DNA of 42,135 nucleotides from Methanobacteriota archaeon. GTDB lineage: Archaea > Thermoplasmatota > Poseidoniia > Poseidoniales > Poseidoniaceae. The position numbers and the translations under genes are program-made. The DNA is taken from assembly GCA_002719395.1 (NCBI GenBank), contig PBHM01000024.1, positions 16,272 to 58,406 on the forward strand. Reading direction: 5' to 3'. Under the pieces are notes generated by a model. The model did no database searches and had not been told where the DNA came from. It saw only the letters and a program-made list of their open reading frames with translations. Shown in pieces: positions 25,827-35,700 of the stretch (within the stretch, counting starts at the first letter, position 1; each line of letters begins with the position of its first letter).

Positions 25827-28800
25827 TTTCTTCCTTCCGTAACCTCGAAAGCACAAGCCCAACGAAAATTATGAAGACACCAAATATCAACAAGAATGAA
25901 AATGAGGAGTTCTCCGTATTTTCCGATATTCCAGAATTTACATCCAATACTCCATCATTATCATCATCATCATCCTCGACCAAATCTGTGGTCACACCAT
26001 CTGGACAATCAATGCGGTCTGGCATGCCGTCTCGATCTGTATCCAAGGATGCACATGGATCAAATGGCCACGCATCAACCGTGTCCGGGACCAAATCATT
26101 GTCGTCATCTTTGTCATGAACATCCGGTCCACAATCAATGCCATTCAATGCATCAAACCATGAATCTTGATTACATACATCCGTCCAATCTCCATCACTA
26201 TCTTTGGGTAAGATTTCAATCAAAATACTATCAGAACTGCTGCCTCCGTTCGAATCTTGAACGTATACTGAAAGGACATAATTTCCTTCTTCTACATCTG
26301 TGAAATTGGCTTGTAACCCCGAAGTTTGTTTAGATATTGCGGAGGAAGTATGGTTGAGATACCAAGAAACGACAAGCTCTTCAGGGAGGTTGTAATCATC
26401 TGAAGCTTCTAGTGAAACAGCAATTGCTTGTGAAAATTCAAATTGTGTTCCTTCAGTTGGCGAAATAATCTCGATTACTGGATTTTGATTGAGTAAGAAG
26501 GATACTTCAACCAAATAAGGTGCTGCTGGACCAGATGCAAAACTCTGCCTGAGTGGAATTTTTCCGACATATTCTGCGCTGAGTATGGCTCCTGCAATCG
26601 CTGTTTCTCCTTGGGTTTCCACCAACATAAACGGCATAAAGACGAGTGATGAACCGGTGTAAGTAGCATTCCAATCAATTATATCTGTTTGAAGTTCAAA
26701 ATTAAATTCTGCACTTGGAACATTGGTTGGGGTGATGTAATGCGATGACCAAAGCACACCTTTACCATTGATCACATTCCAATTTTCAACACTCGAATTA
26801 TACGCGTTAACCAGTCCTCCATCTAATTGAATAATTCCCAAAATAGATGATGAATAGAGATCGATATTCATATTGTGAATGGATAAAGACGTTTGCGCAG
26901 ACAAATCACTGTTGATAATCTCGATTGGCTCGAGAGTAAGATCGCTGTGGCCATGAAGATTGAATCCTGTGGTACAATTTTCAATGATGACATCATTAAA
27001 CGAAAGCGTACCACTGCTTCGTGGATGTTGAACATCGACCCCCGTTCCTCCGGTCAAACAATCAATGCTGATTTGGTCAATGGTGCCGCTTGATTCATCA
27101 AACGTAATTCCTGGAGAACCTGTTATTGTCAAGTTTTGTAATTCGACGGACCTTGAATCGGTAATTTGAACTGGATTAGCAGAAGAAATCAGAGCATTCT
27201 TGACCAAAAATTCATCTGAAGAATCTAAACTAATCACTGCGCCATCTCCAGCAAAAGTTTGCGCATCAAGATTTAGCACGTGTCCGGTTGCTTCAAACAA
27301 TTCTAACCCGATGTCAGATTGGTCATCGAGTGTGACTCCGTCAAGTTCCACATGAGACGACTGAGCCCTCATGACTCTGTCCCCACATGAGTAAAGTGCT
27401 ACATTTTCTAAGGAAATTTCTAAATCAGTGTAACTGATAATACAGCCACCTCCAGCATTTGAAAGAATGGAGTCTGTCATTTCGAAGGTACCTGAAGAGG
27501 ATGAGTCCATTTCAATAAGTGCATTGGATGCCCCTCCATTGAGGATTTCAACATTATACAATTGGGCTTGAACTGGTCCACTCAGACGAAGGGCTGTTGA
27601 TGCTTCGGTGATTCTTGTATCTTGCAATGTAGCAAAGGTTGTCAATTGATGACCGAGATTGAATCCTGCCCATCGAGAACCACTTCCAGTTGAAGAGATG
27701 ACTGCGTTTCCAATATCTGCAATACCGTAAATGGTAATCGATACACCATCACTCACCCTTAATTCGGCTCCATCTTTGATGATCAGCGAATGTTCAGCCT
27801 TGATGACTAAATCCTCACTTAAGCGATAAGGGCTCCATATTTCTTCTAACACAACAGATTGATCACTTTCTCCGCTTTGAAGTGTTGAAAACATAAATGT
27901 GTGATGCATTGTTTCATTTTCATGCCAAGAAATACCATCGATAATGCCTCCTTGCTCATCTTCTAAGGTAACCAAAGTACTTCCGCCATATGTTGTTCCA
28001 TTCGAATCAATTACGACAGAGCTTCTTGCTTGCCCTGCTAAACCATATTCATTGGTTGTTTCATAGGTGGTTATTCCGTCTTCATCCGTGAATCCGATTT
28101 GTTGGCCTTCTGAGGCCAACCCCTTGTCAAGAACCGTGACTGTAAACGAATCATACCCCTCAAACCTAGCATCTGAGCTTGTTAATATTGACCCAGTGTT
28201 GCTAAAATTATACATTTGGAATGTACAATCTCCTTCAAAATGCATCTCTCCTGCCACATCAATGTTGAAGAAGGTATTCCAATCTGTACACATGAATTTT
28301 GCATCTTCCTCAACGTGGAGCCCCTGGGAGTCAAGAGCAATCCCTGAGTAGTACAAATTTGCACCTTTAACTGTGCTTTGTTCCGTTAAGAACCAACCCG
28401 AAATTGAAAGATTGGATTCTGCTGGCATCATCAGACTTGTATCCACCAATTGGAAAATCGCATCAGATTCTACCGTGATGTTTCCTGTAGCTACATGAGA
28501 TGAACCATCAGGACGTGCGGTTAATTTGATGTGCCCTGAATCAATAACCCAATCTCCTTCTGGTATCAATGGTACCTCAAAGTTTTGCGGTTGGTTATCA
28601 AGGGTCAAATATTCGCTCGTACCAACACCGTCATATTCAATCACAATGACTGTAAATGTTGTTGATGTATACGGGACGATTAGTTGCCCATCGGATTGTG
28701 CAGTGTAAGTTAGCAGCCCTCCATAGAAAGATACCATTGCCGGCAAGGGGTTATCTGATAAATCAGTCAAAGTGATGGCTTTATCATACAATCTTACAGA

Positions 28801-30438
28801 TCCAATACCTTCAGAGTCAATAAACAGATTTCCATCATGATATAGCGCACCATTGCCTGTCGCCATCGAGTCTGAGATGACTTGTGAAGTCCAATATCTT
28901 ACGATTATATTTGAGCTATCCATTTCTATGCCAGTCTGATGGTATTCTGCATGCCAATTTTCAATCCCTATCGAACATCTCTGAGCATCAATTCCTGTGG
29001 GCGTCCCCTGAGTAAAAAGTGAATTCGTAATCTTGAGCCTTGCACCCTCCAAAGTATCGCTCACGCAATGAATTGCTGAATGTGTTGAATAGCGAATATC
29101 TAAATCAGCAGATTCAACTTGGCTGTTCAAGAGATCAACCCCATAATCAAAACCTGAAATTTCCATTTCATCTATTTGCACAGAAGAAAGCCAAGCAAAA
29201 ATTCCAGCAGTGGTCCCAGGGTTTGAAGAAATCGGTTTACTTACATCAATATCAGATAAATTGTGCAAACCATCTAAAATGTGAATTCCCCTATATCCAG
29301 AAGCGCTCAATTCGATGGTCAGATTATCAATCGTAGATGAAATTTCAGATAGTTGGATGCCCGTGTCATTTGCAGAAATGTATGCATTTCTAAGTTCAAG
29401 ATGTATCTCTCCACTTGCTGATAGGCCGAATTGATCTGCCGAAATATTTTGATTTTGTAATTGATATTCGGCTGTTCCTGAAATTGAATAGGCCTTTGTG
29501 ACATTTTGTATCACTGTTTCACCAAACCAAACTAAGCCAGATGCAGAAACATCAACCACATTCATTGCACTCTCTAATCCGGTGAATTGTACATTTTGAA
29601 CATACAAATCATGAGCACCGTCTGCATGGATAAGTCGCTCCCCCGTGAGGGAAATGTCTTGGAATACATGCCCCTGGCTATCTCGGGCATCAATTCCAAG
29701 AATTGTTTGCCCAGAAAGGCCGATTAATTGCCCAGTTACTCCAGAACTTACTTTGTATGAAGTGGACACATTTTCTACTTGGATATTCTCGACTTCGGAA
29801 ACACCATTTTCTGCATCAATACCAACACCAACATTTGTGAAAGAAAGTGTATCTGCTTGCAAGTTACCAGTGGAATGTATTCCTACTGTGGTTTGAGTAA
29901 ATACACTATTGTTGATTGACAAGTTTCCAGTATTTCGGATACCAAAAGCGCCTGTATGATTGGCAGTGAACATAGAAACCGAAGCGTCTCCATGAAGGTC
30001 CAATCCGAGCAAACAATTGGATAACTCCAGGTTTTTGGCATCTAAATCTCCGTAAACTGAAAGACAAGTACTTGCATTTGAGATGGTCATGTTATCAAGA
30101 ATTGCATGACCGCTATTACCAATAAACAGCCCATCCCAAACTCCGGGACTGTAGGCATTAGAAACATCGCCAATTTTGGAGGGTGTGCTGGAAAAAATAG
30201 TAGCATTATCGCCGATCAATGTACCATTAACGTAGATGTAGAATTCTTTTGCATCAATCATTGTACCGGGAGATATGGTCAAGGTATCCCCTGACGAAAC
30301 GGTATAGTTGCCATCCAAGACAATCGTCCCATTCCAGGATACGTCACCAGAGGTTTCGACATCATCTGCTGATACAAATGGAGAAAGTAAAGTAATCAAC
30401 ATAATTTGAGCCAAGAACAGCGCGATATACGCTCGCAT
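25819..30438 (-). CDS. Very large secreted beta-helix surface protein with TSP3 stalk and membrane anchor
   Basis: The product has 1539 residues. A signal peptide ends near 'PFVSA'. Three regions of right-handed parallel beta-helix type repeats follow (about 35-560, 650-780 and 880-1260), recognisable by repeated short strands with Asn, Ser and Gly turns, such as 'LDNMTISNASTCLSVYGDL' and 'VQLQNLTITGSPGITFD' style units. They are separated by beta-sandwich inserts of the carboxypeptidase-regulatory type ('LTDLSDNPLPAMVSFYGG'). An Ig-like domain (about 1345-1435) and Asp-rich TSP3 repeats ('DSDGDWTDVC', 'DTDRDGMPDRIDCPDG', 'DDDDDNDGVLDVNSG') lead to one C-terminal helix ('SFSFLLIFGVFIIFVGLVL') with 'SRLRKEENA'. 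Beta-helices of this type often bind or cut polysaccharides, but no lyase catalytic signature was identified. It starts after the ribosomal operon. Confidence 0.85.
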   Translation of the reverse strand: MRAYIALFLAQIMLITLLSPFVSADDVETSGDVSWNGTIVLDGNYTVSSGDTLTISPGTMIDAKEFYIYVNGTLIGDNATIFSSTPSKIGDVSNAYSPGVWDGLFIGNSGHAILDNMTISNASTCLSVYGDLDAKNLELSNCLLGLDLHGDASVSMFTANHTGAFGIRNTGNLSINNSVFTQTTVGIHSTGNLQADTLSFTNVGVGIDAENGVSEVENIQVENVSTSYKVSSGVTGQLIGLSGQTILGIDARDSQGHVFQDISLTGERLIHADGAHDLYVQNVQFTGLESAMNVVDVSASGLVWFGETVIQNVTKAYSISGTAEYQLQNQNISADQFGLSASGEIHLELRNAYISANDTGIQLSEISSTIDNLTIELSASGYRGIHILDGLHNLSDIDVSKPISSNPGTTAGIFAWLSSVQIDEMEISGFDYGVDLLNSQVESADLDIRYSTHSAIHCVSDTLEGARLKITNSLFTQGTPTGIDAQRCSIGIENWHAEYHQTGIEMDSSNIIVRYWTSQVISDSMATGNGALYHDGNLFIDSEGIGSVRLYDKAITLTDLSDNPLPAMVSFYGGLLTYTAQSDGQLIVPYTSTTFTVIVIEYDGVGTSEYLTLDNQPQNFEVPLIPEGDWVIDSGHIKLTARPDGSSHVATGNITVESDAIFQLVDTSLMMPAESNLSISGWFLTEQSTVKGANLYYSGIALDSQGLHVEEDAKFMCTDWNTFFNIDVAGEMHFEGDCTFQMYNFSNTGSILTSSDARFEGYDSFTVTVLDKGLASEGQQIGFTDEDGITTYETTNEYGLAGQARSSVVIDSNGTTYGGSTLVTLEDEQGGIIDGISWHENETMHHTFMFSTLQSGESDQSVVLEEIWSPYRLSEDLVIKAEHSLIIKDGAELRVSDGVSITIYGIADIGNAVISSTGSGSRWAGFNLGHQLTTFATLQDTRITEASTALRLSGPVQAQLYNVEILNGGASNALIEMDSSSSGTFEMTDSILSNAGGGCIISYTDLEISLENVALYSCGDRVMRAQSSHVELDGVTLDDQSDIGLELFEATGHVLNLDAQTFAGDGAVISLDSSDEFLVKNALISSANPVQITDSRSVELQNLTITGSPGITFDESSGTIDQISIDCLTGGTGVDVQHPRSSGTLSFNDVIIENCTTGFNLHGHSDLTLEPIEIINSDLSAQTSLSIHNMNIDLYSSSILGIIQLDGGLVNAYNSSVENWNVINGKGVLWSSHYITPTNVPSAEFNFELQTDIIDWNATYTGSSLVFMPFMLVETQGETAIAGAILSAEYVGKIPLRQSFASGPAAPYLVEVSFLLNQNPVIEIISPTEGTQFEFSQAIAVSLEASDDYNLPEELVVSWYLNHTSSAISKQTSGLQANFTDVEEGNYVLSVYVQDSNGGSSSDSILIEILPKDSDGDWTDVCNQDSWFDALNGIDCGPDVHDKDDDNDLVPDTVDAWPFDPCASLDTDRDGMPDRIDCPDGVTTDLVEDDDDDNDGVLDVNSGISENTENSSFSFLLIFGVFIIFVGLVLSRLRKEENA

Positions 30439-30484
30439 ATCTCTTGGTATTCACTCCCACACATCAAGATAACCTCTTTAAGAC

Positions 30485-30492
30485 AAAAAAAA
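30485..30492 (-). terminator. Possible oligo-T terminator after the ribosomal/tRNA-Pro operon
   Basis: The minus strand has eight T in a row about 95 bases downstream of tRNA-Pro, in the intergenic space before the beta-helix gene. Archaeal transcription commonly ends at such tracts without a hairpin. The AT-rich element just beyond (TCTTAAAG, 30473-30480) may be part of the beta-helix promoter. Confidence 0.35.
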
Positions 30493-30587
30493 TCGATGTG
30501 AAATCTAAATTTTTCAAACATGACCTTTTTTGAGTGTAGACATTGATTCTATTTCTGTAATCAGGTTATCGATTTGACTTGAAGAAG

Positions 30588-30662
30588 TGGGCCCGCCCAG
30601 ATTTGAACTGGGGTCTGACGGCCCCCAGCCGCCAAGTATAGGCCAAGCTAACCCACGGGCCC
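30588..30662 (-). tRNA. tRNA-Pro (anticodon GGG)
   Basis: The minus strand folds into a 75-base cloverleaf. The acceptor stem GGGCCCG/CGGGCCC is perfect. The anticodon stem GGCGG/CCGTC contains one G-T pair and carries the loop CTGGGGG, so the anticodon is GGG, reading Pro CCC and CCU. The T arm CCCAG-TTCAAAT-CTGGG is perfect and the discriminator is A; CCA is not encoded. It starts 11 bases after the rpoN stop codon, so it is probably part of the ribosomal-protein transcript and released by processing. Confidence 0.95.
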
Positions 30663-30673
30663 CTGAATGTGTA

Positions 30674-30883
30674 CTATGATTTTTTCCGGTATGTACTAAA
30701 TGGAGCCACTTCATGAATCAATTCAACATGACCCAAGTACATTCTTCGGCAGCAGTATCTGTCCAAGCCAACTTCATCCAATGCTTGGCCGACCTCAATA
30801 CCTGCTGAAACCTTGTCATTAAACTCATCCCACTTGTGGGCAATAAGCGCCCCGCAACTAAAACAACGTATTGGTATAATCAT
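30674..30883 (-). CDS. rpoN: DNA-directed RNA polymerase subunit N
   Basis: The ATG at 30883 gives 69 residues, the normal size of archaeal Rpo10/RpoN (eukaryotic RPB10). The zinc site is complete: Cys7 and Cys10 in 'RCFSCG' and the adjacent Cys44-Cys45 in 'RYCCRRMYLGHV'. The small subunit helps assemble the RpoD-RpoL platform of RNA polymerase. A longer frame upstream overlaps uS9 and is ignored. AGGTG five bases before the ATG is a ribosome-binding site that lies over the uS9 stop region. It is the last protein gene of the eL18-uL13-uS9-rpoN operon, with tRNA-Pro following. Confidence 0.96.
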   Translation of the reverse strand: MIIPIRCFSCGALIAHKWDEFNDKVSAGIEVGQALDEVGLDRYCCRRMYLGHVELIHEVAPFSTYRKKS

Positions 30884-30887
30884 GATA

Positions 30888-31322
30888 TCACCTGTAAGAT
30901 TTTTGCTTTTTCTTTCGAGCACCACGACCAAGTTGGTGCTTTGGTTCCTTTCGACGTGGATCGTTTACAAGTAAACTTCTATCAAAACGAAGGTACTCAT
31001 CACGAAGATCTTCATCAAGACCTTCTGCTCCTCCATTATAGTGAACTAATCCTCGTGCAATCGCTGTGCGAATAGCGTCTGATTGACCCATAATTCCACC
31101 ACCGTGAGTGGCTATATTGATGTCAACTTTTGCCAAACGGTTCATTGCCTCGGCGATTACCAACGGTTCCATTGCTTTTCGTCGTGACAATTCTGGTTGA
31201 AGGATTTGAATTGGTTCACTGTTTACTCTAACGCGACCTTTGCCTGCCTTGACGGTTGCTCGTGCAATAGCAGTCTTTCGCTTTCCAGATGTATTTACGA
31301 CCTTGTTTTTCTTTTTCGCCAT
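30888..31322 (-). CDS. rps9: Small-subunit ribosomal protein uS9
   Basis: The 144-residue protein has the uS9 hallmarks: 'TSGKRKTAIARATVKAGKG' near the start, 'HGGGIMGQSDAIRTAIARGL' in the middle and the basic tail 'LGRGARKKKQKSYR' that reaches the tRNA sites in the small subunit. The ATG overlaps the uL13 stop codon (ATGA), and a strong ribosome-binding site GGAGGTG lies seven bases upstream at 31330-31336. It is part of the archaeal eL18-uL13-uS9-rpoN operon. Confidence 0.97.
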   Translation of the reverse strand: MAKKKNKVVNTSGKRKTAIARATVKAGKGRVRVNSEPIQILQPELSRRKAMEPLVIAEAMNRLAKVDINIATHGGGIMGQSDAIRTAIARGLVHYNGGAEGLDEDLRDEYLRFDRSLLVNDPRRKEPKHQLGRGARKKKQKSYR

Positions 31323-31807
31323 CAGGATTCACCTCCATTCCACCGATGTGCTGGCGCTCCTAAATTTGCACTTATTTCGCCTAACAAAACGTGCCGCTGT
31401 GGAAGATTTCTTCGAATTGAAGATGCATCTCCATGCTCATGTCCTTCCGGTAAATCTCCAGAGAGGTGAGATGGGCACCCAATTTCAACACGAAGTGAAC
31501 GCAGGGCTCTTCTGCCACTACTTTTCTTCTGATACGGTAGCATACCACGAACGGCTCGCTTCAAGATCATGTCAGGCATACGGGGGAAAAATGGCCCTTT
31601 CCTTGCATGATTAAGTTCGTATTTCTTTTGATATTCACCAAAAACACTGTCTGGATGTCCAGATACAACTGCTTTTTCTGCATTGATGATTACAACTTTG
31701 TCCTCGTTACCTGCTCTCGCCGACTTTAGAAGCAAGTCCGCAACTTTACTTGCAAGTCTGCCCAAAATGAGTCCATCTGCATCAAAGACGTATGTAGTAT
31801 CAGCCAA
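31322..31807 (-). CDS. rpl13: Large-subunit ribosomal protein uL13
   Basis: The 161-residue protein matches archaeal uL13: 'FDADGLILGRLASKVADLLL', 'VVIINAEKAVVSGHPD', 'HARKGPFFPRMPDMILKRAV' and 'RGMLPYQKKSSGRRALRSLR'. The start is a TTG at 31807, backed by a perfect GGAGGTG ribosome-binding site seven bases upstream; no ATG gives a full N-terminus. It overlaps the end of eL18 by 8 bases and the start of uS9 by 1 base shared in ATGA. The C-terminal 40 residues ('GDASSIRRNLPQRHVLLGEI') are longer than in bacteria, as in many archaea. Confidence 0.96.
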   Translation of the reverse strand: MADTTYVFDADGLILGRLASKVADLLLKSARAGNEDKVVIINAEKAVVSGHPDSVFGEYQKKYELNHARKGPFFPRMPDMILKRAVRGMLPYQKKSSGRRALRSLRVEIGCPSHLSGDLPEGHEHGDASSIRRNLPQRHVLLGEISANLGAPAHRWNGGES

Positions 31808-32165
31808 GGATAAACACCTCCTTACCTGATGGGTTGTCTTTCATCAATTCATGTAAACTAAGGGTTTCTCCCCCTGCAGCTACAATCTTATCTTTTGCTG
31901 AGGCGCTGAAACTGTAAGCGGCGACCTTGTGGCTGGCATGAACTTCGCCGCTTCCCAATAATTTACCAGGAACAAGAACAATTCCTCCTTCTGGGGCATG
32001 TCTTGTCAAACGGCTTAAATTGGGCTGAGCCCAGTTCTTGCGACTCTTTGAGAGTCGTAATGCCACATCTCGCCATACAGCAGCGCCCGTATCTCTCGAC
32101 TGTGCCTTCAAATCGCCAATCAAATCGACGAGGTGTTGGTTTGTCTTCTTATCCGGTCTGCTCAT
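31800..32165 (-). CDS. rpl18e: Large-subunit ribosomal protein eL18
   Basis: The 121-residue protein matches archaeal L18e: 'RPDKKTNQHLVDLIGDLKAQ', 'AAVWRDVALRLSKSRKNWAQ', 'NLSRLTRHAPEGGIVLVPGK' with 'LLGSGEVHASHKVAAYSFSA', and the C-terminal 'NPSGKEVFILG'. It is the first gene of the operon; GAGGGAG at 32170-32176 serves as ribosome-binding site four bases before the ATG. Upstream lies an 85-base spacer with a short GATGC/GCATC hairpin (32177-32191), then the unknown helical-protein gene on the same strand. rpoD, often next to L18e in archaea, is not here. Confidence 0.96.
   Translation of the reverse strand: MSRPDKKTNQHLVDLIGDLKAQSRDTGAAVWRDVALRLSKSRKNWAQPNLSRLTRHAPEGGIVLVPGKLLGSGEVHASHKVAAYSFSASAKDKIVAAGGETLSLHELMKDNPSGKEVFILG
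31815..31821 (-). promoter_or_regulatory. Ribosome-binding site GGAGGTG deciding the TTG start of uL13
   Basis: The minus strand reads GGAGGTG seven bases before the TTG at 31807. It fully complements the 16S 3' end (CACCUCC) and shows that the TTG, not a later codon, starts uL13. An identical site with identical spacing precedes uS9 at 31330-31336. Confidence 0.85.
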
Positions 32166-32250
32166 ATAACTCCCTCGATGCTCTAAGCATCCCGGCGACT
32201 TGCCCTTGTGTTATCAATGCACCGACGCGAAAATTTTGAATTGGTGGGAC

Positions 32251-32697
32251 TTATTCGTCTAACATATCGCCTTTGGCATCCAGTAATTCTACTGTCAGTC
32301 CTGCAGCTCTCGCTTGAATCAGAATTTCATCATGAAGCGTGTCTGAAAAATCATCCAATGATTGCAGGTTTGTTAAAGATGCAACATCGGTAAGTTGGTC
32401 GATAAGATGATTCAAAACACAACTGACGCCATATGCTTGTCCTGCACGAAAAGCATGATCGACTCCGCCTATTTCAGGGTCTTCGGCTCTCATTCGAATC
32501 ATTACTTGTTGCGAATAAGCGACCAATGCTCCGTAAATAGATTCCATGATCTGAGCTGCTTCCAAGTCACCAAGCAATAATTGGGCATTGGAAAGTGCGC
32601 TGCGGACCGCACCACCATAGGTGGTGTAGGCGGCAATCAAATCATCCGTATGTTCTTGCTGCATGGCTTGGTCAATAAGAGATTTCCAGTCTTCCAT
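32251..32697 (-). CDS. Hypothetical helical protein
   Basis: The product has 148 residues and is almost entirely helical, acidic and soluble: 'SLIDQAMQQEHTDDLIAAYT', 'ALSNAQLLLGDLEAAQIMES', 'IYGALVAYSQQVMIRMRAED', 'AFRAGQAYGVSCVLNHLIDQ'. There is no signal peptide or membrane segment. I recognise no family. It lies 47 bases after the giant surface-protein gene and 85 bases before eL18, all on one strand, so it could be transcribed with either. Coding is supported by typical codon use, the compact spacing and the absence of any competing frame. Confidence 0.7.
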   Translation of the reverse strand: MEDWKSLIDQAMQQEHTDDLIAAYTTYGGAVRSALSNAQLLLGDLEAAQIMESIYGALVAYSQQVMIRMRAEDPEIGGVDHAFRAGQAYGVSCVLNHLIDQLTDVASLTNLQSLDDFSDTLHDEILIQARAAGLTVELLDAKGDMLDE

Positions 32698-32744
32698 AGG
32701 CCATCCAAGGCATGACAGGACATCAAACCTTTGGAGAGTTATAA

Positions 32745-35700
32745 TCAGATTTTGAATCCTGAATCTTCAGCATTTTCATCTAAACCAGCTTGGATAACAG
32801 TGCCATCTGCGGTTTTGAATTCTCCCGCTTTTGTGAGTTGATCGTACAAAGCCGCATTATGTTCTTCAGTTCTTGAAACCAATCCGGTTTCTCCCAATGC
32901 CATAGTAAGACTTTGAGTGATGCTTCCCAATGTTGCTATCGCACGATCTCTGTGCTCTACCCCAATATTGTGGTCAGAATATCTAGCCTCTTCGAAAACG
33001 GTGAGGAAATCAGCAAGTTGATCGGCAGGAAGCATGTAAAATGCCTTCTTCACCGCAGACTCAAACTCCCTCGTCGTTTCGTAAACTTTCTTCATGAAAC
33101 CATATCTTCTGAAGTGCTTGACTAATTGCTTGTAACAATCAAAGATAATCGCGATATATTCGTTTGCTGCTTGTAATTGCAACATGGTATCGGTCAAAAT
33201 ACCCCGCAGGGCTTCTACTTGCCTTCTGGCCGAAGTTCGTCGATAATACATAATTCCTGCAATCAGGGCTGCCATCAACAAGATGATTGTTCCCATGATA
33301 TTGCTAGGTGTAAAGAATCCTGCCGCATTGTCCACAATGATTCTTGGCTCATACCTCAACTCAAGCGTGATATTATCGGCTGACTCAGTGAAAAGGGTAG
33401 AGCCTGGGTAATAAGCAATAATTCGCCATAAACCTGAACAAGGATCGCCATCACATGTTTGTCCCGCAAAAGACCAAGAGAATTCGGCAATACCTTGCTC
33501 ATTGGTTATCGATTCATTTCGACCCTCAGAACGGACCCATTCATTGGTTGTTGAGTCCCAATATTCTCGGATAAACCAAACTTCTTGATTTTCGACCGTT
33601 CGGTCCATTCTTTGCCTCAACAAGCCAACTTTACCACTGATTTCATCTCCTTCGATGAGGCCTCCTTCGCCAGTATTTGCCCAAGATTCTTTCAGACTCA
33701 AATCGACTTTCGACCTGACTAATATCTGTAAGTCAATGTACGTTCCATTCAAATCATCGTAGGAATCTTTGTCACACCCTTTTGTGACTTTTTTATCCGG
33801 CTCATAAGCCAACCTCAGAGTTCTAAATCCTTCCATTTTTCCTCCGATGATTTCGACACCAAGCAAATCAGGATTGTCGTCTGGATTACTACTGTACCAT
33901 TCTATGGTTCCATCTCTTTCATTCGTTTTTGCAGTACCGATTGGAATACTGGTAATTTCAGGATCCATGTAAATGTTCAAACATCGGCTGTATCTTGGAG
34001 AAAGGCCGTTTGCTTGAGCAAGTTGGGCGTTAATGTGGAAACTTTCTTTGAGATAAAGCACGTAAAACGAGGTCCCATTTTGATTTGAAATGTAGTTTTC
34101 AACACTGTTTCGGTATGGCCCAACTTCTGTTACCTGGAGCGTAGAATTACTGAAAATGATGTATTTCTCATCCGGCAAAGATGTGTTGAGGTAACGATAT
34201 GAGTCTCCATTTGCATCTGCTGAATATTTGATGGATACGAGGGCTTCTCCAGAGGATATGCCTTCAAGTGGACACATAATATCAAACAAACCATCGTTAT
34301 CGGTAGTTCCTGCTCCACAGTTGATGACATCACCGCCGCTAGCCATCCTAAATTCAACAAATATCTGACGGCTTGTCAGATTGACTTGAGTTGATTCGTC
34401 AATTTTTGCGAACAAACGTCCTTTCACATTCATGTCCTTGGTAATGACAGTCCCATCTGGAAGGGTTTCACTCGTGTAGACAGTTTCCTTGAAAGGTTCT
34501 ATCTCGGTTTCTCCTAGCAGTGCGAATCCTGTGCTGGTATGAGACATAACAATTCGATAGTGGTCATTACCAATGAGATCCAAACATGGGTCCCACTTTG
34601 AATTTTGGAAATTCAACGTTTCAATGTTCAAGGCTTCACAGCCTTCATTTGGTAAATTTTCTTCAAATCTCAAAATGACATTCACAGGACCAAATCCATC
34701 CGGTAAGAAACTATCAGGATCTTTTCTCAATAGAGAAGGTGAAAGTGGATTTACATCTGCTTGTAGACAGTCGATTTTTTCGTCTCTGGAGAGTCCATCG
34801 CCGTTGGTATCTCTATCCGGAATACCATCATTGTTACCATCATAAAAGCATAAATGGCTATCATCTGCTTGCTTTTCAGGTAGAGAGATGCTTCCACCAT
34901 TTGGTGAAAGTGTTGCCACTAGTTGTCGATGATACTTTCCATCGAAATCCAGACCTTCGTAAATCACATCCACAAGGCCGCCAGCAGGTGATTCGCTGCC
35001 TTCTAGAGAAGCGCCCCCGTAATCTCTTTCAATGGTACGATTATCATCATAGATTTGTGCTGTAAAATCCCATTTATCGCCGCTCCGGAATAAATTATCT
35101 TGTCCTTCTTTTGTTGAGTCTGTTCCAATGACTTTCATAATGGTCCTTGAAACTACCCAAATGGATTGAGCCTTGGAAGCACCTTTGTATAGACTGGTTC
35201 CAGAATACTGGAATGTAAGCGTGTAATTGCCTAAATCATCGCTAGCGTTTACTTCAAATGGAATTTGCACAACACCATTCGAATCGGTGATGTTCACTCC
35301 TTTTCTGCCATCTGCTGACCAAGTCCAGTTTACCGGCACATCTCGCATTGGTTGAAGAGCATTATCGATTAATTTTGCATTAATTGTTGTCGTACTGTTC
35401 CGATAAAGTCGGGGTACACTCTGCATTTGGAATTCTGTTGTACCAACAACTGTCACGTTGATGTATGCGCCAGTTTGTGCCAAGTCGGATGTATTGCCCG
35501 TGAAATAGTAAGCGCCGTTCGTGAAATCAACCCTAATACCAAAAGTTCCTGCTGCATATTGACTCGTCCAAGTGAAATTGTAATCATATGTCGACTCAAC
35601 ACCTCCCTTGGAGATACATTCATCCACTTCCCCTCCGCCTCCAGGAGTCATTTGAATCAAATTCCCTTGGGCTCCATAACACTTTGGTGCTTCAACGAAG

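Noticed and set aside
32166..32250. Structured regulatory leader before eL18
   Set aside because: Only a 5-bp hairpin (GATGC/GCATC) is visible; it is too short to call a regulatory RNA.
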